64,000 nt of DNA from JAGVSZ01 sp963716855 (GTDB lineage Bacteria > Pseudomonadota > Gammaproteobacteria > Burkholderiales > SG8-39). Numbering within the stretch: position 1 is the stretch's first letter; the number at the start of each line of letters is the position of its first letter. Of the stretch, positions 23,542-33,258 are shown piece after piece. The notes under the pieces were generated by a model. That model saw nothing but the letters and a program-made list of their open reading frames with translations, did no database searches and was not told the DNA's origin. Made by a program: the position numbers and the translations under genes. Location: positions 62,001-126,000 of the forward strand of contig CAVQUV010000004.1 in assembly GCA_963716855.1 (NCBI GenBank). The letters are read 5' to 3'.

Positions 23542-23594
23542 CGGTATCCCGCCGCCTCCCGCCTTGGGGCGATACGGCCGTGACTACGCTGCGG

Positions 23595-24614
23595 TCACTT
23601 GTACTTCGCGTTCGCCTTCTTGACGAACTCGTTGGTATACGTCTCGGACAGCCTTATCTCGGCCGGGTTGATGTTCGGGTTGTAGCCGGCGAGCACCTTC
23701 AGCGTCGCTTTCACCCCCGTCTCGGAGATCATTCCGTCCTTCGAGAACGCATCCTTCACCTTGTCGTAGGCAAACAGGTACAGCGCGCGGTCGCCGAGGA
23801 CGTACGCTTCGGGCACGGCCTTGACGACGTCGGTCGCGCTCGCGTTCGCAACCCACTTGTCCGCTCGCACGATCGCGTTGGTGAGCGCCTGGACGGTCCG
23901 CGGGTTCTCCTTCACGAATTTCGTCGGCGCGTAGAGCGACGCCGCCGGCAGTTCCCCGCCGAACGTCTGTTCCGTGCCCTTCACGGTTCGCCAGTCCGCG
24001 ATGATCTTGATTGCGCCGTCCTGCTCGAGCTTCGTCATCATCGGATCGACGTTCGAGAGCACGTCGATCTGCCCGCTCTTCATCGCAGCGATCGCCTGCG
24101 CCCCCAGCCCGACGCCGATGACCGACACGTCGCCCGGCTTGAGCCCGTCGCGCGAGATGAAGTAGTTGAACAGGATGTTCGTGCTCGAACCTGGCGCCGA
24201 CACGCCCACCTTTAGCCCCTTGAGGTCCTTCGGCGATTTGTAGCTCGCGGCCCGGCTGGCCGCGATGCCGACGGCCATCTGCGGCAGGCGACCCATCTGT
24301 ACGAAGGCGACCATCGACTGCTTCTGGGCCTGCATGTTGATGGTGTGCTCATAGGCGCCCGACACCACGTCCGCGCTCCCGCCCACGACTGCGCGCAGCG
24401 ACTGGGAGCCGCCCGCGAAGTCGCTGATCTTGACCTCGAGGCCCTCGTCCTTGAAGTAACCGAGCTGCTCGGCGATCGTCAGCGGAAGGTAATAGAGCGC
24501 GGCTTTGCCCCCGACCGCGATGTGAACGTCCTTCTTCTCCGGCGCCTGCGCCGGCGCGGCCGTCGACGCGAGCAAGAACAGCGGAACGAGCGCTAACCTG
24601 AGCGACCGCATCAT
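23595..24614 (-). CDS. Periplasmic substrate-binding protein, NMT1/NrtA/SsuA-like
   Basis: A 339-aa secreted binding protein. A signal peptide (RSLRLALVPLFLLASTAAPAQA) ends near residue 25. The mature part has the NMT1/SsuA pattern: YYLPLTIAEQLGYFKDEGL, GSADVVSGAYEH, GLKVGVSAPGSSTN and QIDVLSNVDP. The ATG pair at 24614 and 24611 follows GAGGAGG; an upstream start would put 26 residues before the signal peptide and is rejected. It should deliver the substrate to the adjacent permease and ATPase. Confidence 0.9.
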   Translation of the reverse strand: MMRSLRLALVPLFLLASTAAPAQAPEKKDVHIAVGGKAALYYLPLTIAEQLGYFKDEGLEVKISDFAGGSQSLRAVVGGSADVVSGAYEHTINMQAQKQSMVAFVQMGRLPQMAVGIAASRAASYKSPKDLKGLKVGVSAPGSSTNILFNYFISRDGLKPGDVSVIGVGLGAQAIAAMKSGQIDVLSNVDPMMTKLEQDGAIKIIADWRTVKGTEQTFGGELPAASLYAPTKFVKENPRTVQALTNAIVRADKWVANASATDVVKAVPEAYVLGDRALYLFAYDKVKDAFSKDGMISETGVKATLKVLAGYNPNINPAEIRLSETYTNEFVKKANAKYK

Positions 24615-24710
24615 GATCCTCCTCTGGGAACCAAGCTGTACCGGGGTGACCCGGAGCGCGGTGATGCTCACATAGGGCGATGGGGCTGTCAACGAAGCCC
24701 TGCGTGGCGA

Positions 24711-25907
24711 TCAAATGACGCCGCGCGCGCGCAGCGCGGCGATGTCCGGCGGAGAATAGCCGAGCCGCGCCAGAATCTCGTCGGTGTGCTCTCCGAGCTT
24801 CGGCCCGACCCATTCGATCTCGCCGGGGGTGTCGCTCAGCTTCGGCACCACGCCCGGCACGCGCAGCGGCGCGCCGTCGGGCAGCGTGACCTGCCGGATC
24901 ATCTCGCGCGCGAGGTACTGCGGATCGCGCACGATGTCGGCGGCGCTGTAGATCTTCCCGTTCGGGACCTGCGCCTCGTTGAGCAGGCGCACGCAGTCCT
25001 CCGCATCGTGGCGCGCCGTCCACGCCCCGATCACCCGGTCGAGCTCCTCGGCCCGCTTCGCCCGACCTGCGTTGTCGGCGAGCGCGGAGTCGTCGGCCAG
25101 GTCTGCGCGGCCGATCAGCATCATGAGCCGCTTGAAGATGCTGTCGCCGTTCGCGCCGATGACCACGTGCTGAGCGTCGCGGCTCAAGTACGTATTCGAG
25201 GGCACGATCCCGGTGAGGTTGCTGCCCGTGCGTTCGCGCACGACCCCGAACATGTCGTACTCGGGAAGCGTGCTCTCGAGCATGTTGAAAACGGCCTCGT
25301 AGAGCGCGACGTCGACCACCTGCCCTTTGCCGCCCCGGACATTGCGGTGATGCAGGGCCATCATCGCGCCGATGACCCCGTGCAGCGACGCGATCGCATC
25401 ACCGATGGAGAGGTTCGACCGCACCGGCGGCCGATCCGGAAAGCCGGTGACGTAGCGCAGCCCGCCCATCGATTCGCCGATCGCGCCGAACCCCGCCTGG
25501 TCGCGCATCGGGCCGGTCTGCCCGAACCCGGAGAGCCGCAGCATCACCAGGCCGGGGTTGCCCGCCGCCAGGCGCTCGTACCCGAGGCCCCACTTCTCCA
25601 TGGTGCCGGGCCGGAAGTTCTCGATCAGGACGTCGGTCTCGCGGGCAAGCTTGCGAACGATCTCCTGCCCCTCCTGCGTGCGCAGGTTCGCCGTCAAGGA
25701 TTTCTTGTTGCGGCCCTGCACATACCACCAGAGAGACGTGCCGTTGTGGAGCTTCCGCCACTGCCGCAGCGGGTCTCCGCCCTCGGGCGGCTCGACCTTG
25801 ATCACCTCGGCGCCGAACTCGGCGAAGAACTTGCCGGCAAACGGGCCGGCGATGAGCTGACCGAGTTCGAGGACTTTGATCCCTTCGAGCGGCCTGTGCC
25901 CGGTCAC
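24711..25907 (-). CDS. CaiB/BaiF family CoA-transferase (class III)
   Basis: A 398-aa class III CoA-transferase, which moves CoA between acyl-CoA and a carboxylic acid. The N-terminal GIKVLELGQLIAGPFAGKFFAEFGAEVIK pattern (split in the protein by no gaps) and NFRPGTMEKWGLGYE are family signatures, and the catalytic aspartate lies in the VDVALYEAVF region. The GTG at 25907 has GGAGG five bases upstream and overlaps the recR stop as GTGA. It precedes the ABC importer by 96 bp, so the imported compound could be an acid activated here; this is inference. Confidence 0.88.
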   Translation of the reverse strand: MTGHRPLEGIKVLELGQLIAGPFAGKFFAEFGAEVIKVEPPEGGDPLRQWRKLHNGTSLWWYVQGRNKKSLTANLRTQEGQEIVRKLARETDVLIENFRPGTMEKWGLGYERLAAGNPGLVMLRLSGFGQTGPMRDQAGFGAIGESMGGLRYVTGFPDRPPVRSNLSIGDAIASLHGVIGAMMALHHRNVRGGKGQVVDVALYEAVFNMLESTLPEYDMFGVVRERTGSNLTGIVPSNTYLSRDAQHVVIGANGDSIFKRLMMLIGRADLADDSALADNAGRAKRAEELDRVIGAWTARHDAEDCVRLLNEAQVPNGKIYSAADIVRDPQYLAREMIRQVTLPDGAPLRVPGVVPKLSDTPGEIEWVGPKLGEHTDEILARLGYSPPDIAALRARGVI

Positions 25908-26500
25908 GCCGGCCTCCGCTCGTAGAAAGCTTGCGCAAGCGTCCCCGCGTCCACGTACTCGAGCTCCCCGCCGACCGGGATCCCGCGCGCGATGCGGGTG
26001 AGCTTCAGGCCGCGATCGCGCAGCATCTCGCCGATGTAGTGCGCGGTCGCCTCCCCCTCGTTGGTGAAATTGGTCGCCAGCACCACTTCCCTTACCGCGC
26101 CGTCGGTGGCGCGCGCGAGCAGCCGGTCGAGGCCGATGTCGCGCGGCCCGACGCCATCGAGCGGCGACAGCCGGCCCATCAGCACGAAGTACAGGCCGCG
26201 ATAGGCCATGGTCTGCTCCATCGTGGCCAAGTCGGCCGGCGTCTCGACGACGCAGAGCAGCGCGGGATCGCGCTTCGGCGACGCGCAGACCGCGCAAAGC
26301 TCGTCTTCGGTGAAGGTGTTGCAGCGCACGCAGCGGCGCACGCTCGTCAGCACGCGCGCGAGTGCCGCACTTAGGCGCTGCGCGCCGGCCGGATCGTACT
26401 GGAGGAGGTGGAACGCCATCCGCTGCGCCGACTTCGGTCCGACCCCCGGCAGGCAGCGCAGCGCGTCGATCAGCTCGTCGACCGCGTTGACCGGTTTCAC
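25904..26500 (-). CDS. recR: Recombination mediator RecR
   Basis: A 198-aa DNA repair protein of the RecFOR pathway. It has the N-terminal helix-hairpin-helix (LPGVGPKSAQRMAFHLL), a four-cysteine zinc site (CVRC...CAVC) and a Toprim domain beginning LCVVETPADL. Length and order match known RecR. It follows ybaB by 7 bp in the conserved dnaX-ybaB-recR array. Confidence 0.97.
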   Translation of the reverse strand: MKPVNAVDELIDALRCLPGVGPKSAQRMAFHLLQYDPAGAQRLSAALARVLTSVRRCVRCNTFTEDELCAVCASPKRDPALLCVVETPADLATMEQTMAYRGLYFVLMGRLSPLDGVGPRDIGLDRLLARATDGAVREVVLATNFTNEGEATAHYIGEMLRDRGLKLTRIARGIPVGGELEYVDAGTLAQAFYERRPA

Positions 26501-26507
26501 CGCCGCT

Positions 26508-26834
26508 CTAGAACAGCTTCATGCCGGGCGGCAGCGGAAGCCCGGCGGTGACGCTGGCCATCTTCTCCTGGACCGTGGTCTCGACCCGGCGGACGGCGTC
26601 GTTCACCGCGGCGGCAACGAGATCCTCGAGCATCTCCTTGTCGTCGGCGAGGAGCGACGGGTCGATCGCAATCCGCTTGACGTCGTGGCGGCAGGTCATC
26701 ACGACCTTCACCATCCCGGCGCCGGATTGCCCCTCGACCTCGATCGCCGCAAGCTGCTCCTGCATCTTGCGCATGTTGTCCTGCATCTGCTGCGCCTGTT
26801 TCATCAGGCCCGCGAGCTGTCCCTTGTTCATCAT
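26508..26834 (-). CDS. ybaB: Nucleoid-associated protein YbaB/EbfC
   Basis: A 108-aa DNA-binding protein of the YbaB/EbfC family. The helical start (GQLAGLMKQAQQMQDNM), the central GMVKVVMTCRHDVKRIAIDP strand region and the C-terminal LPPGMKLF ending are typical. The ATG overlaps the dnaX stop as ATGA. Confidence 0.96.
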   Translation of the reverse strand: MMNKGQLAGLMKQAQQMQDNMRKMQEQLAAIEVEGQSGAGMVKVVMTCRHDVKRIAIDPSLLADDKEMLEDLVAAAVNDAVRRVETTVQEKMASVTAGLPLPPGMKLF

Positions 26835-28426
26835 GACCGCAGCGCCTTTCCGACGGGTTGAATCGATTCGATGGTCGCATCGAAGCTCGCGACGAGCTCC
26901 TGCACGAACGGGTCCGCGCCCATCTGCTGGCTCGCCTCGTCCTGACGGGCGCGGCGCTCGCTCTCGGCCAGCGCCGCGGCGGTCCGCCCCGCAACCGCGC
27001 CGACCGTGACGGCCAGCTCGACGGGTCGGCCGAGATGCTCACGCAGGGCGCCCTTGAGCCGCTCGACGTACGACTTGTCCGTCAGTGCACGCGACTCCTG
27101 CGGGACGGCGAGCTCGAAGCGCGTGCCATTCCAGGCCGTGAGTTCGCTGCGCTCGGCGAGCTGCTTCGCGGCGCCGACAATCTTGAGCGCGCGCGCCAGC
27201 GCCGGCCAATCGCCGTCGAAAGGCGCGGGCGTGCCTTGCGATCGGGGCGCGGAAGGGCCCTTCGTCTCCGCGCCCGCCGCCGTTGCGGGCTTTACTCGCG
27301 CAGCCGCTTCCGCCGCCGGCCGCACTCGCGCGCCCGTCTCGCCGCCGGGCGTGAATGCGAGCATCCGCATCAGCGTCATCGAGAAGCCCGCGTACTCGTC
27401 GGGCGCGAGCGGAAGATCCCGGCGGCCATGAAGCGCGATCTGGTAGTAGAGCTGCGTCTCCTCGGGGTCGATCGAGCGCGCCAGCGCCACGACCCGCTCG
27501 CGCTCGGGGAAGTCCTCCGGCAGCGCGTCCGCGGAAGCCTGCGCAAGCGCTACCCGATGCAGCAGCCGCCCCAATTCGCCGAGCGCGTTGTCGAAAGAGA
27601 GGCTGCGGGCCTCCATGGCGTCGGCGACCGCGAGCGCACGGCTCGCGTCGCCCGAAGCGACCGCTTCGAGCGCGTCGAAGAGATGTCCGGTGTCAACCGT
27701 GCCCAGCATGCCGCGGACCGCATCCTCGGTGACATTGCCGCCCGAGTAGGCGATCGCCTGATCGAGAAGGCTGAGCGCATCGCGCATGCTCCCGCGCGCG
27801 GCGTGGGCGATCAGGCCCAGCGCCTGACTCTCCGCGGCGATCTTCTCCGCGCCGAGGACCCGCTCGAGATGCGACGCGATCGCGCCCGCCGGCATGTTCT
27901 TGAGATTGAACTGCAGGCAGCGCGACAGCACGGTGACCGGGATCTTCTGCGGATCCGTGGTCGCCAAGATGAACTTGATATGCTCCGGCGGCTCCTCGAG
28001 CGTCTTCAGCATCGCATTGAACGACGAGCTCGAGAGCATGTGCACTTCGTCGATCACATACACCTTGAACCGCCCGCGAGACGGTGCGTACACCGCGTTG
28101 TCGAGCAGCTGGCGCATCTCGTCGACCTTGGTGTTGGTCGCGGCGTCCACCTCGATCAGGTCGACGAAGCGCCCGGCATCGATCTCCAGGCAGCTCGAAC
28201 ACTTCCCGCACGGCGTCGCGGTGATCCCGGTCTCGCAGTTGAGCGCCTTGGCGAGGATCCGAGCGAGCGTCGTCTTGCCTACGCCGCGAGTGCCGGTGAA
28301 GAGATACGCGTGGTGCAACCGCTGTTGCTCGAGCGCGTTCGTGAGCGCACGCACGACGTGCTCCTGGCCGACGAGCGTCGCGAACGAGCGGGGACGCCAC
28401 TTGCGGGCGAGCACCTGGTAGGTCAT
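26831..28426 (-). CDS. dnaX: DNA polymerase III subunits gamma and tau (DnaX)
   Basis: A 531-aa clamp-loader ATPase. It opens YQVLARKWRPRSFATLVGQ, followed by Walker A GTRGVGKTTLARI, a four-cysteine zinc module (C...CGKCSSC), the DEVHML motif and sensor 1 ATTDPQKIPVTVLSRC. The proline/alanine-rich linker (about residues 365-415) and a tau-like C-terminus follow. No clear A-rich frameshift site for making gamma was noticed. The ATG at 28426 gives the conserved N-terminus; an in-frame upstream start is rejected. Confidence 0.96.
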   Translation of the reverse strand: MTYQVLARKWRPRSFATLVGQEHVVRALTNALEQQRLHHAYLFTGTRGVGKTTLARILAKALNCETGITATPCGKCSSCLEIDAGRFVDLIEVDAATNTKVDEMRQLLDNAVYAPSRGRFKVYVIDEVHMLSSSSFNAMLKTLEEPPEHIKFILATTDPQKIPVTVLSRCLQFNLKNMPAGAIASHLERVLGAEKIAAESQALGLIAHAARGSMRDALSLLDQAIAYSGGNVTEDAVRGMLGTVDTGHLFDALEAVASGDASRALAVADAMEARSLSFDNALGELGRLLHRVALAQASADALPEDFPERERVVALARSIDPEETQLYYQIALHGRRDLPLAPDEYAGFSMTLMRMLAFTPGGETGARVRPAAEAAARVKPATAAGAETKGPSAPRSQGTPAPFDGDWPALARALKIVGAAKQLAERSELTAWNGTRFELAVPQESRALTDKSYVERLKGALREHLGRPVELAVTVGAVAGRTAAALAESERRARQDEASQQMGADPFVQELVASFDATIESIQPVGKALRS

Positions 28427-28469
28427 GACCGCGATTTTATCCCGGGGTATCGGCGCCGGTGGGGATCTT

Positions 28470-28496
28470 GCCCCTCCCCCGGTTCGGGAGAGGGGC
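28470..28496. repeat. REP-like palindrome between dnaX and the SRP RNA
   Basis: GCCCCTCCCCC (28470-28480) and GGGAGAGGGGC (28486-28496) form an 11-bp stem with one mismatch around a short GGTTC loop. No T run follows, so it is not an ordinary terminator. Elements of the form CCCTCTCCC-GGGAGAGGG are often dispersed in proteobacterial genomes; only one copy was noticed here. Confidence 0.5.
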
Positions 28497-28519
28497 CGGT
28501 CGCACGCTCGGCATGGGGT

Positions 28520-28615
28520 GGCGAGCCTTGCCCCCGGCACTTGCAGTGAGTAGCTGTGGCTGCTTCCTTCCGGACCTGACCAGGTTCACCACGCTGCAAT
28601 GCGGGGAGGCCCGCC
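28520..28615 (-). ncRNA. ffs: Signal recognition particle 4.5S RNA
   Basis: The minus strand carries the invariant SRP apical loop GGTCAGGTCCGGAAGGAAGC flanked by complementary arms. The 5' arm GGCGGGCCT pairs with AAGGCTCGCC at the 3' end and GCATTGCAG pairs with CTGCAAGTGC. Length is about 96 nt; ends are inferred from the pairing. It sits upstream of dnaX, a common location. Confidence 0.93.
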
Positions 28616-28668
28616 ATTGGCGGGGGCGATCGCGCACCCGGGAATCCTCCCAGTGCCCGACCGCGAAT

Positions 28669-31113
28669 TCACGCGCCCGAGGATAGCACGCGCAAGCCGC
28701 TCGGCTTCTTTACCTTGTCCGGCAGGACGCGGCCTTTCAGGGCCCGTTTCGAGACGTAGTGCCCGAAGTCCTTGCCGGCGATCCCGACGGTGTTCTCGCG
28801 TCCGCGCCCGAAGCCGGTCACCTCGACCGCCTTGTCGCGGGTCACCGCGACCGCAACCAGCGTCTCGCCCTTGTCGAGCCCGATCAGCGTGACGCCCCGG
28901 CCTTTTGCCAGGTATCCGACCTCGTCGAGATCGAACGCGAGCATCTTCCCGCCGGAGGACACGGCAACCAGCAAATTGCCCGGCGCGACCTCGAACGCGA
29001 ACGGCGCGATCGGGGTGTCGCCCTCCCTGACGCTCATGAACTCCCGGCCCGCTTTGCGGTTGGACAGCATGTCGCCGAGCTTGGCCACGAAGCCGTAGCC
29101 GCTCGTCGCCGCGACCACCACCGGCGTTTCCGCCTTGCCTGCGAGGCAATACATGATCTTGCCGCCTTCCTGCACGTCGACCAGCGAGGAGGCCGGTGCA
29201 CCGTCGCCGCGCGCGGACGGCAGCTGCGCCGCCTCGACGGTGTACGCCCGCCCGTTGGAGTCGAGAAAGAGAACCGGATCGACGGTACGGCACTGGATCA
29301 GCGCCCCGAGCGCGTCGCCTTCCTTGAACGAGAGCGCCGCGGGGTCGACCCCCCAGCCCTGGCGCGCGCGCACCCACCCGTTCTTCGAGAAGATCACCGT
29401 GACCGGTTCGTCGATCACCGGCGTCTCGACCTCCGCCTTCTCCGCCTCCTCGATGCGCGTGCGGCGCTTGTCGCCGAAGGTCTTCGCGTCCTCCTCGATC
29501 TCGCCGACCACGAGCTCCTCGAGCGCCTTGCGGTCCTTGAGCACCTTCTCGAGGCCCTTTTGCTCCTTCTGCAGATCCTTCAGTTCCTGCTCGATCTTGA
29601 TGTGCTCGAGCTTCGCGAGCATGCGCAGCCGCATGTCGAGGATGTCGTCCGCTTGCCGCTCGGTCAGCTTGAACGCCTTGATCAAGTCCGCCTTCGGGTC
29701 GTCGGCGTTGCGGATGATCTTGATCACCTTGTCCACGTTCAGCAGGACGATCATCCGTCCGTCGAGGACGTGGATCCGGTCGAGCACCTTGTCGAGCCGG
29801 TGCTTCGTCCGGCGCGTCACGGTCGCGAAGCGGAACTCCACCCACTCCGCGAGCACGTCGCGCAGGTTCTTGCCGGTCGGCCGGCCGTCCAGCCCGACCA
29901 TCACGAGGTTGATCGGGGCGTTCGTCTCGAGGCTCGTCTTGGCGAGCAGCAGGTTCGCGAACTCGTTCTCGTCGATCTTCGACGTGCGCGGCTCGAAGAC
30001 GAGGCGCACCGGGTGCGCCCGGTCGGACTCATCGCGCATCTTGTCGAGCATGGAGAGCACCAGTTGCTTCTCGCGCGACTGCTCGGGGGTGAGCGACTTC
30101 TTTCCCGCCTTCGGCTGCGGATTGGTGATCGCGTCGATCTCCTCCTGGACCTTCCGTGACGAGGTGCCTGGCGGGAGCTCGGTGACGACGATCTGCCACT
30201 GGCCGCGCGCGAGCCGCTCGATCGTCCAGCGCGCGCGCACGCGAATCGAGCCGCGCCCCGACTGGTACGCGTCCTTCATTTCTGCGCGCGGCGTGATGAT
30301 CTGGCCGCCGCCCGGGAAATCCGGGCCCTTGATGTGCTTCATCAACCCGGCGACGGACAGATCGCGGTCGCGGATCATCGCGATCGCGGCCTGCGCGACC
30401 TCGTTGAGGTTGTGCGGGGGAATTTCGGTCGCCATCCCGACCGCGATGCCGGCCGCACCGTTGAGGAGCAGCACCGGCAGGCGCGCCGGCAGCACCGCCG
30501 GCTCGACGAGGCTCCCGTCATAGTTCGCGACGAAATCGACCGTGCCCTGGTCGAGCTCCGCCAGCAGCACCTCGGAGAACTTCGTGAGTCGCGCCTCCGT
30601 GTACCGCATCGCCGCGGGATCGTCGCCGTCGCGCGAGCCGAAGTTGCCCTCGCCGTCGATGAGCGGGTAGCGCATGGTGAAGTCCTGCGCCAAGCGCACC
30701 AGCGCGTCGTACACCGACGCATCGCCGTGGGGATGGAATTTGCCGAGCACGTCGCCGACCACGCGAGCGGACTTCTTGCGCGGGGTGCCCGAGCGCCCGC
30801 CCATGTCCCACATTGCGTAGAGGATGCGGGCCTGCACCGGCTTCTGGCCGTCGCCGACACGCGGCAACGCTCGATCCTTGACCGTCGCGATTGCGTACTG
30901 CAAGTACTGCGTCGAGGCGTAGCGGCCGAGCGGCAGGCTATCGCCGAACTCGCCCTCGAGCGGCGCAAAGTGGGGTGGCATGGCGCCGCCACCGCCGCCC
31001 GCGGCACCCTTTTCGCCCGCACCCTTCGCCTGCTTCACCACCTTGCCGGCTTCGGCCGCGCTAGCGCCCGCAGCGGTGCGCAATCCGTCGAACAGATCGT
31101 TCTGGTTACCCAT
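28669..31113 (-). CDS. parC: DNA topoisomerase IV subunit A (ParC)
   Basis: An 814-aa type II topoisomerase subunit. It shows the GDGQKPVQARILYAM region, the quinolone-resistance region HPHGDASVYDAL, the catalytic tyrosine in AMRYTEARL, a coiled coil, and C-terminal beta-pinwheel blades (GRGVTLIGLDKGE type). The single start M at 31113 has AAGG seven bases upstream; ATG at 31134 is an alternative without a ribosome site. It lies 71 bp downstream of parE. Assigned ParC rather than GyrA from the short pinwheel and the adjacent ParE. Confidence 0.93.
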   Translation of the reverse strand: MGNQNDLFDGLRTAAGASAAEAGKVVKQAKGAGEKGAAGGGGGAMPPHFAPLEGEFGDSLPLGRYASTQYLQYAIATVKDRALPRVGDGQKPVQARILYAMWDMGGRSGTPRKKSARVVGDVLGKFHPHGDASVYDALVRLAQDFTMRYPLIDGEGNFGSRDGDDPAAMRYTEARLTKFSEVLLAELDQGTVDFVANYDGSLVEPAVLPARLPVLLLNGAAGIAVGMATEIPPHNLNEVAQAAIAMIRDRDLSVAGLMKHIKGPDFPGGGQIITPRAEMKDAYQSGRGSIRVRARWTIERLARGQWQIVVTELPPGTSSRKVQEEIDAITNPQPKAGKKSLTPEQSREKQLVLSMLDKMRDESDRAHPVRLVFEPRTSKIDENEFANLLLAKTSLETNAPINLVMVGLDGRPTGKNLRDVLAEWVEFRFATVTRRTKHRLDKVLDRIHVLDGRMIVLLNVDKVIKIIRNADDPKADLIKAFKLTERQADDILDMRLRMLAKLEHIKIEQELKDLQKEQKGLEKVLKDRKALEELVVGEIEEDAKTFGDKRRTRIEEAEKAEVETPVIDEPVTVIFSKNGWVRARQGWGVDPAALSFKEGDALGALIQCRTVDPVLFLDSNGRAYTVEAAQLPSARGDGAPASSLVDVQEGGKIMYCLAGKAETPVVVAATSGYGFVAKLGDMLSNRKAGREFMSVREGDTPIAPFAFEVAPGNLLVAVSSGGKMLAFDLDEVGYLAKGRGVTLIGLDKGETLVAVAVTRDKAVEVTGFGRGRENTVGIAGKDFGHYVSKRALKGRVLPDKVKKPSGLRVLSSGA

Positions 31114-31184
31114 GTCGCCCTTGCTACGAGGCATGCGGGAATAAGGGCGCTACGCCGCCTTGCAGATTCCCAAAGCTGGCTGAT

Positions 31185-33176
31185 TCACGAAATATCGGCA
31201 TCGACGAGGTTGCCGAACGTCTCCATCCAGTCGCGCCGCTGCGTTGCGTTCTCGCGCGCCATCATCATGTTGAACACCTCTCGATCCGAGTCGAGCATGC
31301 CGTCCTCGACCCGGACCGGCAGCATGCGGCGCGTGTCGGGGTTGAGCGTCGTCTCCCAGAGCTGCTCGGGGCTCATCTCGCCCAGGCCCTTGAACCGGCT
31401 CACCGTCCAGCTGTCCTCCTTGACGCCCTCGTCGGCGAGCTTCTCCTCGATCGCGGCGAGTTCCTGCTTGTCGAGCGCGTAGAGCTTGCGCGCCGGCTTG
31501 CCCTTGCCCTGGCCCGGCACGTCGATGCGGAAGAGCGGCGGCTGCGCCACGAACACGTGGCCGCGGTCGATCAGCTTCGGGAAATGCCGGAAAAAGAGCG
31601 TGAGCAGCAGCACCTGGATGTGCGAGCCGTCCACGTCCGCGTCGGCGAGGATGACGAGCTTCCGGTAGCGCAGGCCGGACAGATCGACCGTGTCCTCGAG
31701 CTTGTGGTGGTCGACGCCGATCGCGAGCGCGATCGCCTCGATCTCCTTGTTCGAGTAGAGCGTGTCGCCGCTGTCCTGCCAGGTGTTCTTCGGCTTGCCC
31801 TTGAGGGGAAGCACCGCCTGGAACTCCTTGTCGCGCGCCTGCTTGGCCGAGCCGCCCGCCGAGTCGCCCTCGACGATGAAGAGCTCGTTGCGGTCCGGGT
31901 CGTCGGAGGCGCAGTCGGTGAGCTTGCCGGGCAGGACCGCGACACCCGAGGACTTGCGGCGCTCCACCTTCTGCGCCGCGCGCGTGCGTGCCGCCGCCTG
32001 CGCGATCACGAGCTCGGCGATCCGCTTGCCCTCGTCCACGTGGGTGTTCAGCCACAGCTCGAACGGGTCGCGCACCATCTGGCCGACGAGCTTCACCGCG
32101 TCGCGCGAGATCAGCTCGTTCTTGACCTGTCCCTTGAACTGCGGGTCGAGCATCTTGACCGACAGCACGTAGCAGGCGCGCGACCACACGTCCTCAGGCA
32201 CGATCTTCAGGCCTCGCTGACCCATGGCGTGGTGGTCGATGAAGTTCCGGATCGCGCTGTAGACGCCCTCGCGCAGCCCGGAGACGTGCGTTCCGCCGTG
32301 CCGCGTCGGAATCATGTTGACGTAGGCCTCGGCGACCACGTCGCCCTCGGCCGCCCAGGCGATCGCCCACATCGCGCCTTCGCCCTCGGAAAAGCTGTCG
32401 GATTCGGACTGCGCGGCGACGTAGCGCTCGCCGAGAAACGCCTCGGCAACCGGTGCGAGCCCGGCGATCGCGGCGGCGAAGTAACCCTTGATCCCTTCCG
32501 GAAAGTGCCAGGTGGTCTTCTCGATCTTGCCCTTCTTCTCCACGCCGAGCGTGAACTTCACGCCGGGCAGCAGCATCGCCTTCGCGCGCATCAGCGCGGC
32601 GATGTCCGCCGCGACGATCTGCGGCGAGTCGAAGTACTTCGCGTCCGGCCAGAAGCGCACGCGCGTGCCGCTCTCGCGCGGGCCGACGGTGCCGATCTTC
32701 TTGAGCGGCTCCTTGACCTTGCCGTTGTCGGCGAAAACGAGACGGTGGCGCGCGCCGTCGCGGGTCACCTCGACCTCGAGGCGCCGGGCGAGCGCGTTGG
32801 TCACGCAGATGCCCACGCCGTGCAACCCGCCGGCGATGCGATAGACCGCGTCCTTGTCGGTCTTGCGGAATTTCCCGCCCGAGTGCAGCGTGGTGAAGAT
32901 CACCTGCACCGCCGGCACTTTCTTCTTCGGATGCAGGTCGACGGGAATGCCGCGGCCGTCGTCGACGACCTCCGCCGAACCGTCCTCGTAGAGGGTCACC
33001 GACACGAATTTCGCGAACCCCGCCAGCCCCTCGTCGGACGCGTTGTCGATGACCTCGACGAGCGCGTGGTTCGGGTTGACCGGATCGGTGTACATCCCCG
33101 GCCGATGCAGGATCGGGGAGAGATCCTCGAGGATCTCGATGTCCTCGGCGCTGTAGGCCCTAGATTTCGTTGCCAT
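31185..33176 (-). CDS. parE: DNA topoisomerase IV subunit B (ParE)
   Basis: A 663-aa ATPase subunit of topoisomerase IV. The GHKL ATP site (EVIDNASDEGLAG and the DDGRGIPVDLHPKK motif), the GGLHGVGICVTNAL loop and the Toprim residues (EGDSAGGSAKQARD, DADVDGSHI) are all visible. Length is close to E. coli ParE (630 aa) and well below GyrB. The ATG at 33176 gives the conserved ATKSRAYSAEDIEILEDL opening. Confidence 0.95.
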   Translation of the reverse strand: MATKSRAYSAEDIEILEDLSPILHRPGMYTDPVNPNHALVEVIDNASDEGLAGFAKFVSVTLYEDGSAEVVDDGRGIPVDLHPKKKVPAVQVIFTTLHSGGKFRKTDKDAVYRIAGGLHGVGICVTNALARRLEVEVTRDGARHRLVFADNGKVKEPLKKIGTVGPRESGTRVRFWPDAKYFDSPQIVAADIAALMRAKAMLLPGVKFTLGVEKKGKIEKTTWHFPEGIKGYFAAAIAGLAPVAEAFLGERYVAAQSESDSFSEGEGAMWAIAWAAEGDVVAEAYVNMIPTRHGGTHVSGLREGVYSAIRNFIDHHAMGQRGLKIVPEDVWSRACYVLSVKMLDPQFKGQVKNELISRDAVKLVGQMVRDPFELWLNTHVDEGKRIAELVIAQAAARTRAAQKVERRKSSGVAVLPGKLTDCASDDPDRNELFIVEGDSAGGSAKQARDKEFQAVLPLKGKPKNTWQDSGDTLYSNKEIEAIALAIGVDHHKLEDTVDLSGLRYRKLVILADADVDGSHIQVLLLTLFFRHFPKLIDRGHVFVAQPPLFRIDVPGQGKGKPARKLYALDKQELAAIEEKLADEGVKEDSWTVSRFKGLGEMSPEQLWETTLNPDTRRMLPVRVEDGMLDSDREVFNMMMARENATQRRDWMETFGNLVDADIS

Positions 33177-33258
33177 TCTCTGGGTCGCCCCTAGATGTTG
33201 GGGTCTATCGGCAGGGGATGATACCGTCATGGCGCCCGCGGCGCGAGTGGAAATGCGG

